Shown here one piece after another: positions 37,620 through 49,218 of a stretch of 64,000 nucleotides of DNA. Each line of letters starts with the position of its first letter. Within the stretch, counting starts at the first letter, position 1. Location: NCBI GenBank assembly GCA_018292915.2, contig JACVVK020000443.1:482501-546500 (forward strand), written 5' to 3'. This DNA is from Batillaria attramentaria (taxonomy: Eukaryota > Mollusca > Gastropoda > Batillariidae). Under the pieces are notes generated by a model. It did not search any database and was not told where the DNA came from. It saw nothing but the letters and a program-made list of their open reading frames with translations. The position numbers were made by a program, and so were the translations under genes.

Positions 37620-37760
37620 CATCGTGAAAAACGCAAGAAAAGAAAAGACTAGAACGTAAACGCCAAACAAGAAAACGCCAGAAAAGAAACGCAGAACAAA
37701 CGCCAAGGAAGAACGGAGCGCGGTCAAAAAAGTTGGTGAAAACGCAGATTGCGCTCATTA
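37620..37760 (+). repeat. AACGCC-rich repeat related to 6590-7200
   Basis: AAACGCC or AACGCAG motifs recur about every 15-25 bp, as in GTAAACGCCAAACAAG, AAAACGCCAGAAAAG and CAAACGCCAAGG. Confidence 0.55.
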
Positions 37761-38144
37761 CAAGAGCCACAGTTCTGAAGGCTGTTTACATGCTGCGCTG
37801 TTGGGCAGCGTTGGAGAGTGTTCAAGGCAAAAATAATGTCACTGGCTGTGTTTACAAGCGAGGACGTTGCTAAGGAAACGGGCCGTCTGAACGCCATTTC
37901 TTATAGTGTGATGTGTCGTGTAGTTGCGGAGACTTAGCAAAATGCCGTGCAACCAGACTCTCGGAGACAAACGTCGCACAAACTTGGGTAATGTTTTCCT
38001 CTAGATGCGCGCAGGTTTTCCGAACTGTTGTGCGCACTGAGTTTTTTTTTTTTTTTAATACTTGTGAGGAATATGCAAATCTTGTGGCATTTGTGCCATT
38101 GCAAAACATACTTGAATTTGATTGAATGACTGTTTGATTGACTT

Positions 38145-38148
38145 GATT

Positions 38149-38183
<35 letters not shown>
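38145..38183 (+). repeat. Poly-T run
   Basis: Almost uninterrupted T run; it may be a reverse-oriented poly-A tail, but no adjoining element is recognised. Confidence 0.9.
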
Positions 38184-38185
<2 letters not shown>

Positions 38186-38499
38186 TCGTATCTTTCCGCT
38201 TTGATATCGATGTCCTTGTGCTGTGATTTTCCCCTTGATCTGTTCCAGACACGTGATCGTTGCTAATTATGTATGGACGTTACGAATCTCTTTCTTGTTA
38301 TCCGGAGTTCGGCTAGTTTATTAGAGTGAAGATTAGTCCGTGTTTGTGGTGTTTATACCTCCATTGATTCTTAACGCAGAGTTGGCACAGTGCTGTTTTT
38401 GTGCACGTGCACTTCGCTGATTGGCACGTGATGTCACGTGATTTAGTCCTCGCCGCCATATTGTCAACGGCCGTGTGTTATGTGGTTTTTGAAATGATG

Positions 38500-38700
38500 T
38501 GCGAGAGGGAGAGACTGTGTGAGAGAGAGAAGGGGGGGGGGGGGAGAGTCTGTTACCGTGTGTGTGAGAGAGACGAAGAGGGGGGGGGGGGGAGTGTGTG
38601 TGTGTGCCGGTGTGTGTCAGTGAGAGAGAAAGAGAGAGGGCCGAGGGAGAGGAGAGAGAGAGAGTGTGTGTGTGTGTGGAGAGAGAGAGAGAGAGAGATG
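38500..38700 (+). repeat. GA/GT-rich simple repeat with poly-G runs
   Basis: GAGA, GTGT and two poly-G runs alternate over about 200 bp. Confidence 0.9.
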
Positions 38701-39540
38701 ACAATGATGATTGTGATGACACTGTTTTGAAGCCACGGCCCATGTTCTCTTTCACATGCATCGCTATAATCTAAAATCAGAAACTCATGGAGTTGCAGGG
38801 TTGTCAGTCCGCCGCTGGTGGGTCTCCATGTCATTGCAAAACTTCAGTAACACGCATCAGTTTTCCCAACATCTATTAACTCATTTCCTGCCAAGTCAGT
38901 TTAGCTTTACGCACCGGCGGCCGCCTCACAAAAAAAGCAACAACAAAAAAATCATGCTGCATTGAATTAAATTTGGCTTAGGAACGTGTTGCATTTGATT
39001 ATACTCGTGTTTGGCTGCAGCTAGAGCCGTCAAGGTTTTCGCGTACAGGGCCAAAACTGAAAAAGAGTCCAGAACGTGGGATATTCGTGCGCGGTACGAA
39101 CTGTGCTAAATCTGAGGTTCCATACGTGCCATCCGCATTTGTCTGTGTGTGTCATTTCAGTGAGTTCGCAAAACGAATCAGTTCTGAAGCATTGTCTGAA
39201 TTGATAGGGTTATTCCAGGCTGTTCTTTTCGGTCCCGCTTATCATCTTCTAATCAACTGGACTTTAAAGTTTCAGTCAGATGAATTCCTCTCGCTGCTAC
39301 AAGTTACCGTGATTTTGACCGTCGTCTGCTATACGCCAGATTAAAAAACAACAAAAAAAACAACAACAACGAAAAAGAAGTTTTAGTTAGGTTATTTGTG
39401 AAAACATAGCCAGGACAGTTTATGCTGATTACCAATATTTGGTCTTAATATAGGCTAACACAGAAGCATTATATAAGTTCGTGTGTAGGATTTCTTTCTG
39501 TGTAAAGTTATCGAGTAATCACTGTTAACATTTCCAAAGG

Positions 39541-39712
39541 GGTGGGTGGGTGTTTAAGTGTTTAACGTCCTTTTCCACCACATACGGGTGATATCAAAGA
39601 CGGGGCAACGAGAAAAGGCCAGCACAAATGTTTGGCCTCGACCGGGATTCGAACTCACGACCCGAGCATTATAAGTCCAACGCTCTACCATTCGGCTATC
39701 CTGACCTCCCCC
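39541..39712 (-). mobile_element. tRNA-derived SINE, family A
   Basis: In reverse: TTTAACGTCCTTTTCCACCA, TGATATCAAAGACGGGGCAA, GGGATTCGAACTCACGACCC and CTACCATTCGGCTATCCTGA. It is full length. Confidence 0.9.
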
Positions 39713-41424
39713 CCCCCCTTTCCAAAGGAACGCCACCAGATGATAATTATTTAAAACAACAACAACAACAAACCAAAAAAACAACAGTTTTTCGTTGGTT
39801 GTTTGGTTGGTTAGTTTACGCAGGATCGGGAAAACGGTTGGTTTTTTGTTGTTGTTCTTCTTCTGCTTGTTTTTTGGGGGGTTGGTTTGGGTTTTTTATT
39901 ATTGTAGATACTATCAGTTATCAAAATGTTGACACTATCAAAATATATGGGGAAAACATTTTTTTTAAACGATACGCGACAGCATCGAATTGAACAGCTG
40001 TTGCCTGTCAAGAGGGGTTAAGAGATATTGTGAACTGTCACGTGATATCGTGAGCTGTACGTCTGTACAGGGGCCCAGGCGTGATGTATTTCACATGTAC
40101 GTACTTCGGCCTTTCACCGTATGACAGCAGAGATCTTGGTCACGACTTCACACTTCACAAGCGAGTCATTAGCCGAGCAAGCTCTTGATATTTGTGTTGT
40201 GTGTTGTTTTGCAAGACATAGCTTGGTTATTCTCGTCTGTAGCAGCACATAACAGAACCACTGTGAACAGGCTGTGCGCGGGTTACAACGTATGGAACAC
40301 ACGGAGCAGACTCCATCAAACTGGTCCACAACTGTCATCAACCATCCCCTATTTCGCCAGCTACGAATCCCAGACATACCCATGTTTCATGCGTCGGTCT
40401 GGACACGGATACTGAAACATCATCATGTCTTTTACAATATTTAGTCTTGTCTCTTGGAGTTCTCCCCCTTCCAGTTCCTAGCCGAAAATCGTACATTTTG
40501 TGGTTTTCGGTTGATTTTTACCTACGTTATGAATATGTTCGTTCCTCTTTTTTTTTTCATTTTTTTTTTTTCTTACCAAGCTGTCAGCTGGAATGTTAGC
40601 CTCGTGTGTTTGTTATCACTTTTGATACAGTAGTTTTGAGCTGGGAAGGATGCGCTGGTGCGAGTCCTGGTTGAGTCGTAATGATCTGTTACGCGAGTGT
40701 GATCTCGTGAATATAGACGATTGTTAAAAACTAATGTGTAAGCGTGCAGACTGATGTTAAACTTGTCGTTTGATTCACCGTAGTCCAAACTCTCCACACT
40801 TGCACTATGAAATCCTGTCTGTGAACGTGTGTACTTTGTCCGGTAGAAATGTATCCATGATCGGTGTGCGGTTGTTCGCAACTCGCCCCATGGCGCTGTT
40901 ATTGTAGTCACGATGGGTGGATACACAACATGGGCGGGGGTTAAGCAAAAATGGACGGGGGGGATTTTCTCGGTGCGACTCCGATTCCAAACTTTCCACG
41001 GACGACTGCCCCACTAGCGGCAGTGGGCACCGCGTTTTTCCATTTTCAATATTTGAGAAGCGCGCCGGGGGAAAAAAACAAAACAAAAAAAAAAAACCCT
41101 TGGATTTCGATTGGTGGCTTGCAAGAAAGAGGCCGTTTTCAGTTCATGCCTCAGCCCCGAAAATCTACATCAGATCTGATGGTAGCGTGCGTGCTGTCCC
41201 TACACCGTGCTGTGCTTGTGATTTTCGGGCTCAACTGTAGACTGATTTATCAACCAGAATGTACTACAAATCAAAGATTCGAAGATTTTATTTCCTTTGA
41301 CTTCTGCTGGGGCATGGAGGAACAATATAAACAGACAAGAAATACGCATGACAAGGTAGTATAAGGTAAAAAGTAAATGTAAACAACAACAATCACTGTG
41401 GGGGGTCAATAAACAAAAGTAGGT

Positions 41425-41500
41425 AATAATAATAATAATTTTATTTTATAAAGCGCATATTATATAAAATCACATGTTCTAAGCGCTAACGAAAATTAAA
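41425..41500. repeat. Interspersed repeat fragment with (AAT)n and AAGCGC
   Basis: AATAATAATAATTTTATTTT, then TAAAGCGCATATTATA and CTAAGCGCTAA. A similar signature is at 49245-49340, suggesting a shared element end. Confidence 0.45.
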
Positions 41501-42589
41501 CAGACAAAAAACAGAAAAAGAAATAAGACATTAAACGATAACAAGGAATACTTCAGAATTACAAAACTGAAAGATCAACTGACAGGCAGGATCGTGAAAC
41601 CGGGCCAAAGAGATCTTGTCTGAAATTTTTTCCATTATTTTTCAATATTTCCATCACAAACTGCACGAAGCAAAGCTAGCATACACTTACGGCAATCGGA
41701 GTAATACAAAAAAACACGCTTTGGACTTAAGTTTGTTGGCTTGAAATCAAGGGGCTGTTTATCAGCCAGAAGACGGCGTTGACTAACACGCTACTACTGA
41801 CACTGTGAAGACATGAACATACACTTGTTTTCAACTAACAGCGGTAGTTGAGAACGATCGTCGTTTGAAACTTTTGAATTGGAGTAAAACCGGAAACGCA
41901 CCCGTCCATTTTGTTTGAACACCCGTGAGTCGGCTCTCTCTCTCTCTCTCTCTCTCGTCTTCTTGCAGACCATTGCCCACATTTTGCGTGAAGACTTTTT
42001 GCCAGAACGATCTGATCTTAAACTGGGAACGACTGCATTCCTTTCTTCAGGGCTGTGTGATGGTTGTTAAATACTTCATGCTAGCAGAAGATTTGTGCGT
42101 GCAGAAAACTAATTTTTTTTTTTTTTATCGAATCCAGTCTGTAAGTTTTTCCAGTGTCCTTTTCGCAGTGACCTTTTTCATACTTCTGCATGTGTGTCCA
42201 GTCTTATGTGGTTTTCTCAGGATCTTGAAACTGGTACTTTGTCATTAAGGTACTTCTTAAAATTGCCAATTTTTTTTGCTTTGTTCAATACCGTTTAAGT
42301 CAGTATTTTTGGAAATTGGTGTTTGGTTTTGTTTTTTTCAGATGATACACCGATAGGAATGATGTGAGTAATGAAGAACATGTATGGAACAGAAAAGATC
42401 AGAAAGTCAGACAAACGTACCGAATTACTGACGTCTCGAGATGAAGACTGGAATTCAAAGTTGCAAACTCAATTCGGTCAGCTGAGACGAAGTTTAGCTA
42501 GATTGGCAGAACGTTCAGACGGGTACACCTGTTTATCTGCTGACACACAGACCTTGGGGTAGGGGGAGTGGGGGTGGGGGTGAGAGCGG

Positions 42590-42775
42590 GGAGTTAGGGT
42601 GAAGACAGGGCAATGGTTTCGGTTATGAAACCTGTCACAAAATTAATATGTGTATCTGTTAATCAGGTTCAGTAGTCGCGGGGAGTTGGGGTGAAGACAG
42701 GGCAATAGTTCGGCTATGAAACCTTTCACAAAATTAATACGTGCACCTGTTAATCAGGTTCAATAGTCGGTTAAA
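42590..42775 (+). repeat. Tandem duplication, 2 x ~92 bp
   Basis: GAAGACAGGGCAAT at 42601 and 42693, each followed by TATGAAACCT, CACAAAATTAATA and GTTAATCAGGTTCA. Confidence 0.85.
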
Positions 42776-42844
42776 GCGAAACCTGCCAACGTGTAGTACT
42801 TCTGTGAAGTCGGAGGCAGCGTATTTAAACACAGTATAGTGCAT

Positions 42845-42965
42845 CTTTGGTTGACTCGACTCGACAGATTTTATTGATTCAGGCCATGGGCCGCTATCAC
42901 TGCACATACCATGAACATGTACAACAAGGACATTTGCAGCATATTAACACCAAGTACAGATGAAT
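42845..42965 (-). mobile_element. Probable non-LTR element 3' end
   Basis: On the - strand it ends GAATCAATAAAATCTGTCGA followed by GTCGA repeats, the form of a LINE 3' end with a simple-repeat tail. No reverse transcriptase is seen. Confidence 0.4.
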
Positions 42966-44329
42966 GGCCAAAATGACCCTATATATCACTTGCACTAACA
43001 GCGAGACACGGCGTTTGAAAAAACAACAACCAAAAAAAAACAAAAAAAAACAGGAATTTTGCCAGGCTGATAATCTTTGCCTCGTTATTGCTTTTCATGA
43101 TAGTAACAGACTGTGTCCGGCCCAAAGCAGGTAAAAGTAAAGTTGGTGAAATAGTTCGGGTTTACTACCACCGCTACGAGAATAGTTACATGACGGCCTT
43201 AGAGCGATGTGGGCAGTGTACTGGAGAGAGAGAGGAACTGAACTGTCCGGTCAAACACCATTCAATGCAGGCCGGTCGTATCTGATTTATCCTTTGACCG
43301 GAAAAGACAAGTCAAAGTCTTTTAAACGAGTTTGACACAGACAAGCCAAGACACAGCCACAAGAAAACAACAAATAGGGCCGGTACCTTGTTCTGTTAGA
43401 GACGGCCAGCTCGGCCATGTCCACAGGCTTTTCTGGAATACCGTGAAGGAGACTTTCTGATAAGATCAGGCCTGCGTGGCTTCAGTATACGTCATCACTC
43501 CCTCCTCCACCCCCATACATTTATCCCCCCCCCCCCACCCCCAAAAAAAATAAATAAATAAATAAATAAGAAGAAGAAGAAATGAATGATGATATTACTC
43601 ACAAACTAAACACACACACACACAAAATGCCATATAAAAGGTTTGTGGCAATGAAAAGGCAGATGCTGGCCAAGCCATTCAGTTCAATCCAATTCCTTTC
43701 TGATATCCCATAGATCACAACACTTAGACATCAGGGCACATCACAGGCGAATGAATAACTGAATGTATAATTAATTTTATTGTCAATCAAGCGTTAATTA
43801 GTAGATCAAGTTATCATCAGTCAAGCGTCTAGTAGTCGTAGATTAGGGGAGAGAAGGTGATGGTGTCACTCAACCATGTCGTACACGTTAGAAGGACTGG
43901 AGGGATGTTGTAAAGGTGAAATCACTCAACCGTGTCAGCTACAGGATTGGGGCTTGCCCCCGTGTGATACCACACTTCTTCAAGCATTGTTGACTTGTAA
44001 TAAAATGTTTGTTTACATTACTACTACGTCTGTGTTCACATTATTCGTAGAGTGTGTGTGTGTGTGTGTTTGCGAGCGCCCTTGATGGGTTTATTTGTTA
44101 TTTGTCGTTTTTTTGTTTGTTCATTGTTGTTTTGTTTATGTTGTTTTGTTTGTTTGTTTGGGGGTGTTGGGTTTTCTTTTTATTTTTGGCGGTGTGGGAC
44201 CCCCCTACCCCATCTCTAAGGTGTTTTTGGTTGTTGTTGTTTCTAGTTTTATGTAGTGGTAGTTTTTCCTACTTTATCATACTCTCCACTTTCAACCCAA
44301 ACTACAACCTGAGAACACTATGAGAGCTT

Positions 44330-44415
44330 CACTGTGTGCGCAGCACGCAAGGAGCTACACGCGTGCATGCGTGCGATGTAGCACCGACGCTAGTGTGCAC
44401 CGGCCCTAACCATGG
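44330..44415. mobile_element. Possible MITE fragment
   Basis: CGCACGCATGC-type palindromes flank GATGTAGCACCGACGCTAG and GTGTGCACCGGCCC. No clear pair of ends was found. Confidence 0.3.
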
Positions 44416-44596
44416 TGGATAATGGTCAGCGCACACACACACACACACACACGAGTCCTTTGAAGTAATGCGCTCCGCTGCCGGCGTGAGGAAGGTTCAA
44501 GTTGAATGTTGCTGACCCTAAACCTGCTTCAAACTACGTTACTAACCCCAAACTAACCCTAGCTTGTTTTCCCTTGGCTCCTCGGCCTGTTCATCG

Positions 44597-44618
44597 GGGG
44601 GGGGGGGGGGGGGGGGGG
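44597..44618 (+). repeat. Poly-G run
   Basis: G run of about 22 bases. Confidence 0.9.
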
Positions 44619-45220
44619 TCTCTCCAGGTCATCCGGCTTTCCTCCCCCAGCAAAATTGATTTAACTCGCAGGATAGGTATTGGGTGGCTCTGAACCGCGG
44701 CGACGCGCTTCCCCGGGAGGAAGCAGCCTGAATTTCCCGAAAAGGACAATAAAGAGATTTGAAAAATATATTTTAAAAAGCTCCCTCATATTACTGTTGG
44801 GCATGCTGCGAGCGGGTCCACCGCACACTCCCGAGTGACCAACGTGTATGTTACCCTCGAGCGCAGCAGGATCTGTGAACAAACCCGCTGCGAGCTGTGT
44901 GCAATGGGTGGTCCTTCCGTGGCGCCCAATCGCCCCCCCTCCCCCCCCCCCCCCCCCCCACACACACACAGTCAGTTCACCATTGACCAACCAGGCAACA
45001 GATGACGCACAAACTTCTTTTTTGTCTCCTACATCAGTTCTTTAATTGCAACAAGTTTTCAATAATTATACACAACTGTACACTGCATCAGTTTCCCAAG
45101 TTCATGTACACGGTGCACAGTGCATGGGCCGGTAGTTAGGAAGCTTTAAACTCAAGTTCAGCATACAATACAGTACAGTAGTTAACACGCAGGTGTCTGA
45201 ATTTGGACACAGACGTACAC

Positions 45221-45298
45221 AGTCATATAAATTATATATATGACAGGGTTAAACAAAAACATAGTCATATAAATATATATGACAGGGTTAAACAAAAA
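45221..45298 (+). repeat. Direct repeat, two copies of ~40 bp
   Basis: AGTCATATAAATTATATATA and AGTCATATAAATATATATG are each followed by GACAGGGTTAAACAAAAA. Confidence 0.85.
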
Positions 45299-45574
45299 AT
45301 TGACTACAGCACAGAACATCTGTGCTAGTTTATCTTTTGACTTTCAAAGACAAACAAACCAAAAATGTTAAAACACAGCTACGGTAGAACAGAAATTGGG
45401 GGGGGGGGGGGGGGGGGAGAGGGGTGTCGGTTCCTTGCTGAGCTCTGTAGACATCAGCATAATGTTCTTTCGCAGGACCTACAGTAGAATGCACAAGTGC
45501 ACTTGCATATCTAGGGACAAATGTGTAACAAAATACTTTCTACCAGTTCCAGCTGTTAAATTCACACATTGTTG

Positions 45575-45662
45575 CACACACATACACACACACACACGCA
45601 CACACACACATGCAAAAACACGGACGCATATGCACACATGCATGCACACACGCACAGACACA
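45575..45662 (+). repeat. (CA)n-rich imperfect microsatellite
   Basis: CACACA with CATACA, CACGCA and CATGCA interruptions. Confidence 0.9.
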
Positions 45663-45795
45663 TACTGATGGGATCTGCCTGGTCACATATGTCTCTACAG
45701 GCTAAATGCAATAAAAGAAAGGTAATGTGATTATTGATATTTGAAAAACGGAAAAAAACACAGAATGAAGTGATCACCTGATGATCTGCTACATG

Positions 45796-45800
<5 letters not shown>

Positions 45801-45887
<87 letters not shown>
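45801..45887 (+). repeat. (CA)n microsatellite
   Basis: About 86 bp of CA with one CT interruption. Confidence 0.97.
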
Positions 45888-46011
45888 CACTGCTTTTCTA
45901 TGCAGTGCCAGTAGCAATATAAGCACTAAAGCATCTACCATTCAACATGATGAAACCAAGTGTCCTTTATACTTTGTGATACTATGGTGCATGAAACAGA
46001 GGTTCAGAGAA

Positions 46012-46013
<2 letters not shown>

Positions 46014-46042
<29 letters not shown>

Positions 46043-46100
46043 GGCACATACACACACATGCAGGCAGACACATATATATACAAACACACACACACCTCTC
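46014..46100 (+). repeat. (CA)n imperfect microsatellite
   Basis: CA repeats with short interruptions continuing to a C-rich stretch. Confidence 0.9.
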
Positions 46101-47084
46101 CCCCACCCCCACACGACCTCCTCACACTAACTTAACACAGAAACATGCGACTCATAAATGTTAGACAAAAGGGACTACAGTCCAGATCAACACTACTCAT
46201 ACATCCCTACTTCTGATAGCAGACAGTTTTGCAAATCAACAAGAATTTAGCCAAAGTTGTTAATGTTATGAACAACAAAGAGACATAACTTAACAACTCG
46301 GAGCCTTCACTTAGACAGCGTGCTTAACATGAAAATCATTAACAACATGTGAATCAGAAAGATAATGCAGAGTTTTTTTACACATCAAGAGAGAGAGAGA
46401 GAGGAAAAAAAAGAAAAAACAAGAAATTATCGAGGAAAAAAGTCATACTAACAGTAACTAATACTACAAAACCTCAGAAATATCACTCAAAAGTACAATC
46501 ACAGAACTCCTATGTTGTCCACATCTCACCATCCATTCGTCTCAATCTTTCCTCAAACCGCAAAGTCCAAGCATCAGATATACATGTATTGCCATTTTCA
46601 AGTTTCATATGCTACTGATTGAACATTTTGAGTGTTTATATTGTATCACAAAAAGAAAAGGCTATTTAAAAAAAAAAAAAAAAAAATCATCTCTCTTCTA
46701 TGGCATGTTTGACATCTTCACCTCTCATACAAGGTGGGGAAGGGGAGGCGGGGGAGGGGGTCCTCCCATCCACCGGGAGCAACTTTCAAAAATTGGGGGA
46801 ACTTTTTTTTTTCTTTTTTTTTCTTTTTTTTTTTCTTTTTTTTTGGGGGGGGGGGGGCTACAAAAATTTTGGGTTTGTTGGAATACATCCCTGTGACATC
46901 TGAACTATCCAAATCTGGTGACTTAGGAGCGAAACAAGACAGTAGCACAACTAATGTTAATAAATTTTCATTTGTCTCCTCTGTGCTAAGCTTTGGTTTT
47001 GAGCCCCAGTAAATAAAAGAACACTACAGTAACAGTCTGGATGTGTGAACAACCACAATGTACAGTTAGCAAGCTTTATTTAAT

Positions 47085-47468
47085 CATCACATTAAATAGG
47101 CGCTTTATCCCAAACCTTTGGCTCAAAGCGCCGCGAGCTAAACCCAACACATGCTCATGTGAATCACATGCATTCTCTCAGACACTGGACGTGAACACAA
47201 TAACAATCACATGTTGCGAAGGGCCAGCTCAGCAATTTAAGTTTTGGAATTTTAGAATTGCATTTACATGTATTTTCAAATTTTGTGTGATGAACATTTT
47301 CAAAGTGGGGGGGGGGGGGGGGAGGAAACCCGGAGAGAACCCTTGACGGTCGGCCCGAATGAACAGTGCCACGTACGAGGCAGAAACGTTCTTCGCCTGG
47401 AGTGGGACTTGAACCTGACCTCTCGCACTGGTGACAAAATCTTAACCACTAGACCACCGACCGCCCGA
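47085..47468 (-). mobile_element. tRNA-derived SINE, family B
   Basis: On the - strand GTGGTCTAGTGGTTAAGA (A box) and AGGTTCAAGTCCC (B box), with the same body as 4016-4402 (GTACGTGGCACTGTTCATT, TTTTGAGCCAAAGG). An internal poly-G run at about 47307 is peculiar to this copy. Confidence 0.85.
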
Positions 47469-48093
47469 GCTAAGAGACACTGAGACTGGGCAGAGAACCT
47501 GCAGTATACTGGACAGAGGGAACTAACTCTGGCATGTTGAGTCAGTTACAAAGCAGGCAGAGGTACCGATTTTTCAGTGCACGGGACAAAACAGCACCCC
47601 CCTAATTCCTGTAAACATTACCAGGCTGGGGAATTTTCAATTTTCAGTCATTTGGTAATTTACAGCCAAATTTCCTAACCTATCAGTAAAAAAATCTAAG
47701 TTTCAGCCAAAAAGAAGGAAGGGGGAAAAAACTTTCACAGACTATCATGATACATGTAACACCATATGGGACAGTCGAACTTTATTTTTGAAGACTTGCA
47801 TTCCAGTATCATGGCAGTACCTTACTTTTGGCTGCCAGCAGAGGCTACTAAATGCCTTTAAAAACGCTAAAATTTGTTTCCTTAAGAATAAGTGGAGCAT
47901 TTCCCCCATGGTCCCCCATCTGCCTCTGCACCCAAGCCTAGATTTCAGTGTTTTTCACCTCCGCAAATTCCCAGCCTGCATTACATTTGCGGACATAATT
48001 CTGCTGTGTGGTATTTACATACATTATTGGTATCTCCAACAGCTGAATACTCCCCTTGCACCCACCCTTCCAACTTACCCCCTAAAAAAAAGG

Positions 48094-48277
48094 TACAGTC
48101 AAACCTGTGTAAGGCGGTCACCCAAGGGACTGGGTCAAACTGACCGCCTTAGACGGGTTTGACCGGGTTATCCAGGGTGGCATGTCAACAGCTAGCATGT
48201 CAGGGGATCCTGTGGGGTGACCAGGTTAGACAGTGGCATGGCTTATACAGGTGACCGCCTTGGCAGGTTCGACTGTA
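48094..48277. mobile_element. MITE, pogo/Tc1-mariner type, 180 bp
   Basis: Ends CAGTCAAACCTGTGTAAGGC (48096) and, inverted, CAGTCGAACCTGCCAAGGC (ending 48275), each flanked by TA (48094-48095 and 48276-48277). The interior repeats the GACCGCCTTAGAC motif. It is non-coding. Confidence 0.85.
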
Positions 48278-49204
48278 CTTCTCCTACCAGGCTGCTTCCC
48301 AGTATGTGCATTTTACTCACAGTAAAGGCAAGAAACGTACAGGCACTCGCTCATTTCACGCACACACAAACACACACATTTTATGGCTCACTCAGGAAGC
48401 AGCATCACAGAAGACTGGGAATGCAACCCAAATGCCTGGTATAATCCAAGTCATCGTAATATTTCACACTTTTCTACATGTTTTTCGCTGTGATGTCCAT
48501 ATATCAACAACACAGCAAGTTGTAGCAAAACACACATTTCAAAGAACCCAAGAGGAAAAAAACAAACTAACTAAACTTTTTCTTGTCATTTGCGCTATTT
48601 GTCTGGTGACTTTTCAAAAACAGCTATATGCAGGAATGAATATGTAAGACGAGGGTTCTATTTAGGTGAACCCAACCCAATAGCTTGTCAACGGCTCTTA
48701 CTTATTCATTCTTGGCAGGTGTTACAAAAACGTCATATCTATACATCACTGTTCAAAACCTTTCACGGAATACACAGCCAATCCACAAAGCCTGAAAGGG
48801 TTTCTCCCTTGAGTACGGAATATTATCACAAGCTAAAACTCACACAGCTGTTCCTATTCAACCTCAGAATGAAAGGCAACAAAAGCTACCACATGTTTTG
48901 GTCTTTCGAACAGCTTGTAAAAGGTTTCTTGCCGTGTTTCTTGAGCTGATTTTTAAGTCAGGAGAAATCACGAGAAGCGTGAGAAATCTACATCCCCTAT
49001 TCTTAGGTACAAACCACAGTAAGGAAACAATGAATTATGAAAAGAAAAAAAAGACAAGAAAAGACTTAACAATAATTAAAAGGGAAGAGCCGAGGGAATG
49101 ATGTGGTTTGCCAACAGTTTAATTCGAGGAAGATGTTAATTCCGCCTTAGTTAAACTCACAACATCCAGACCACAGATAGAGTCAGTACAGCATCCACTC
49201 TGTA

Positions 49205-49218
49205 TCATACGCTGTCAT
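49205..49218 (-). CDS. UBE2W: UBE2W terminal coding exon (DSV, stop)
   Basis: The acceptor GTTGCAG|AT completes the split Asp codon; then GAC AGC GTA TGA gives DSV and stop. The position and phase match the vertebrate terminal DDTC, but the last two residues differ. The exon continues as 3' UTR towards lower coordinates for an unknown distance. Confidence 0.8.

Noticed and set aside
43088..43285. Small frame with several Cys and charged residues
   Set aside because: No splice context, no recognised family; length expected by chance.
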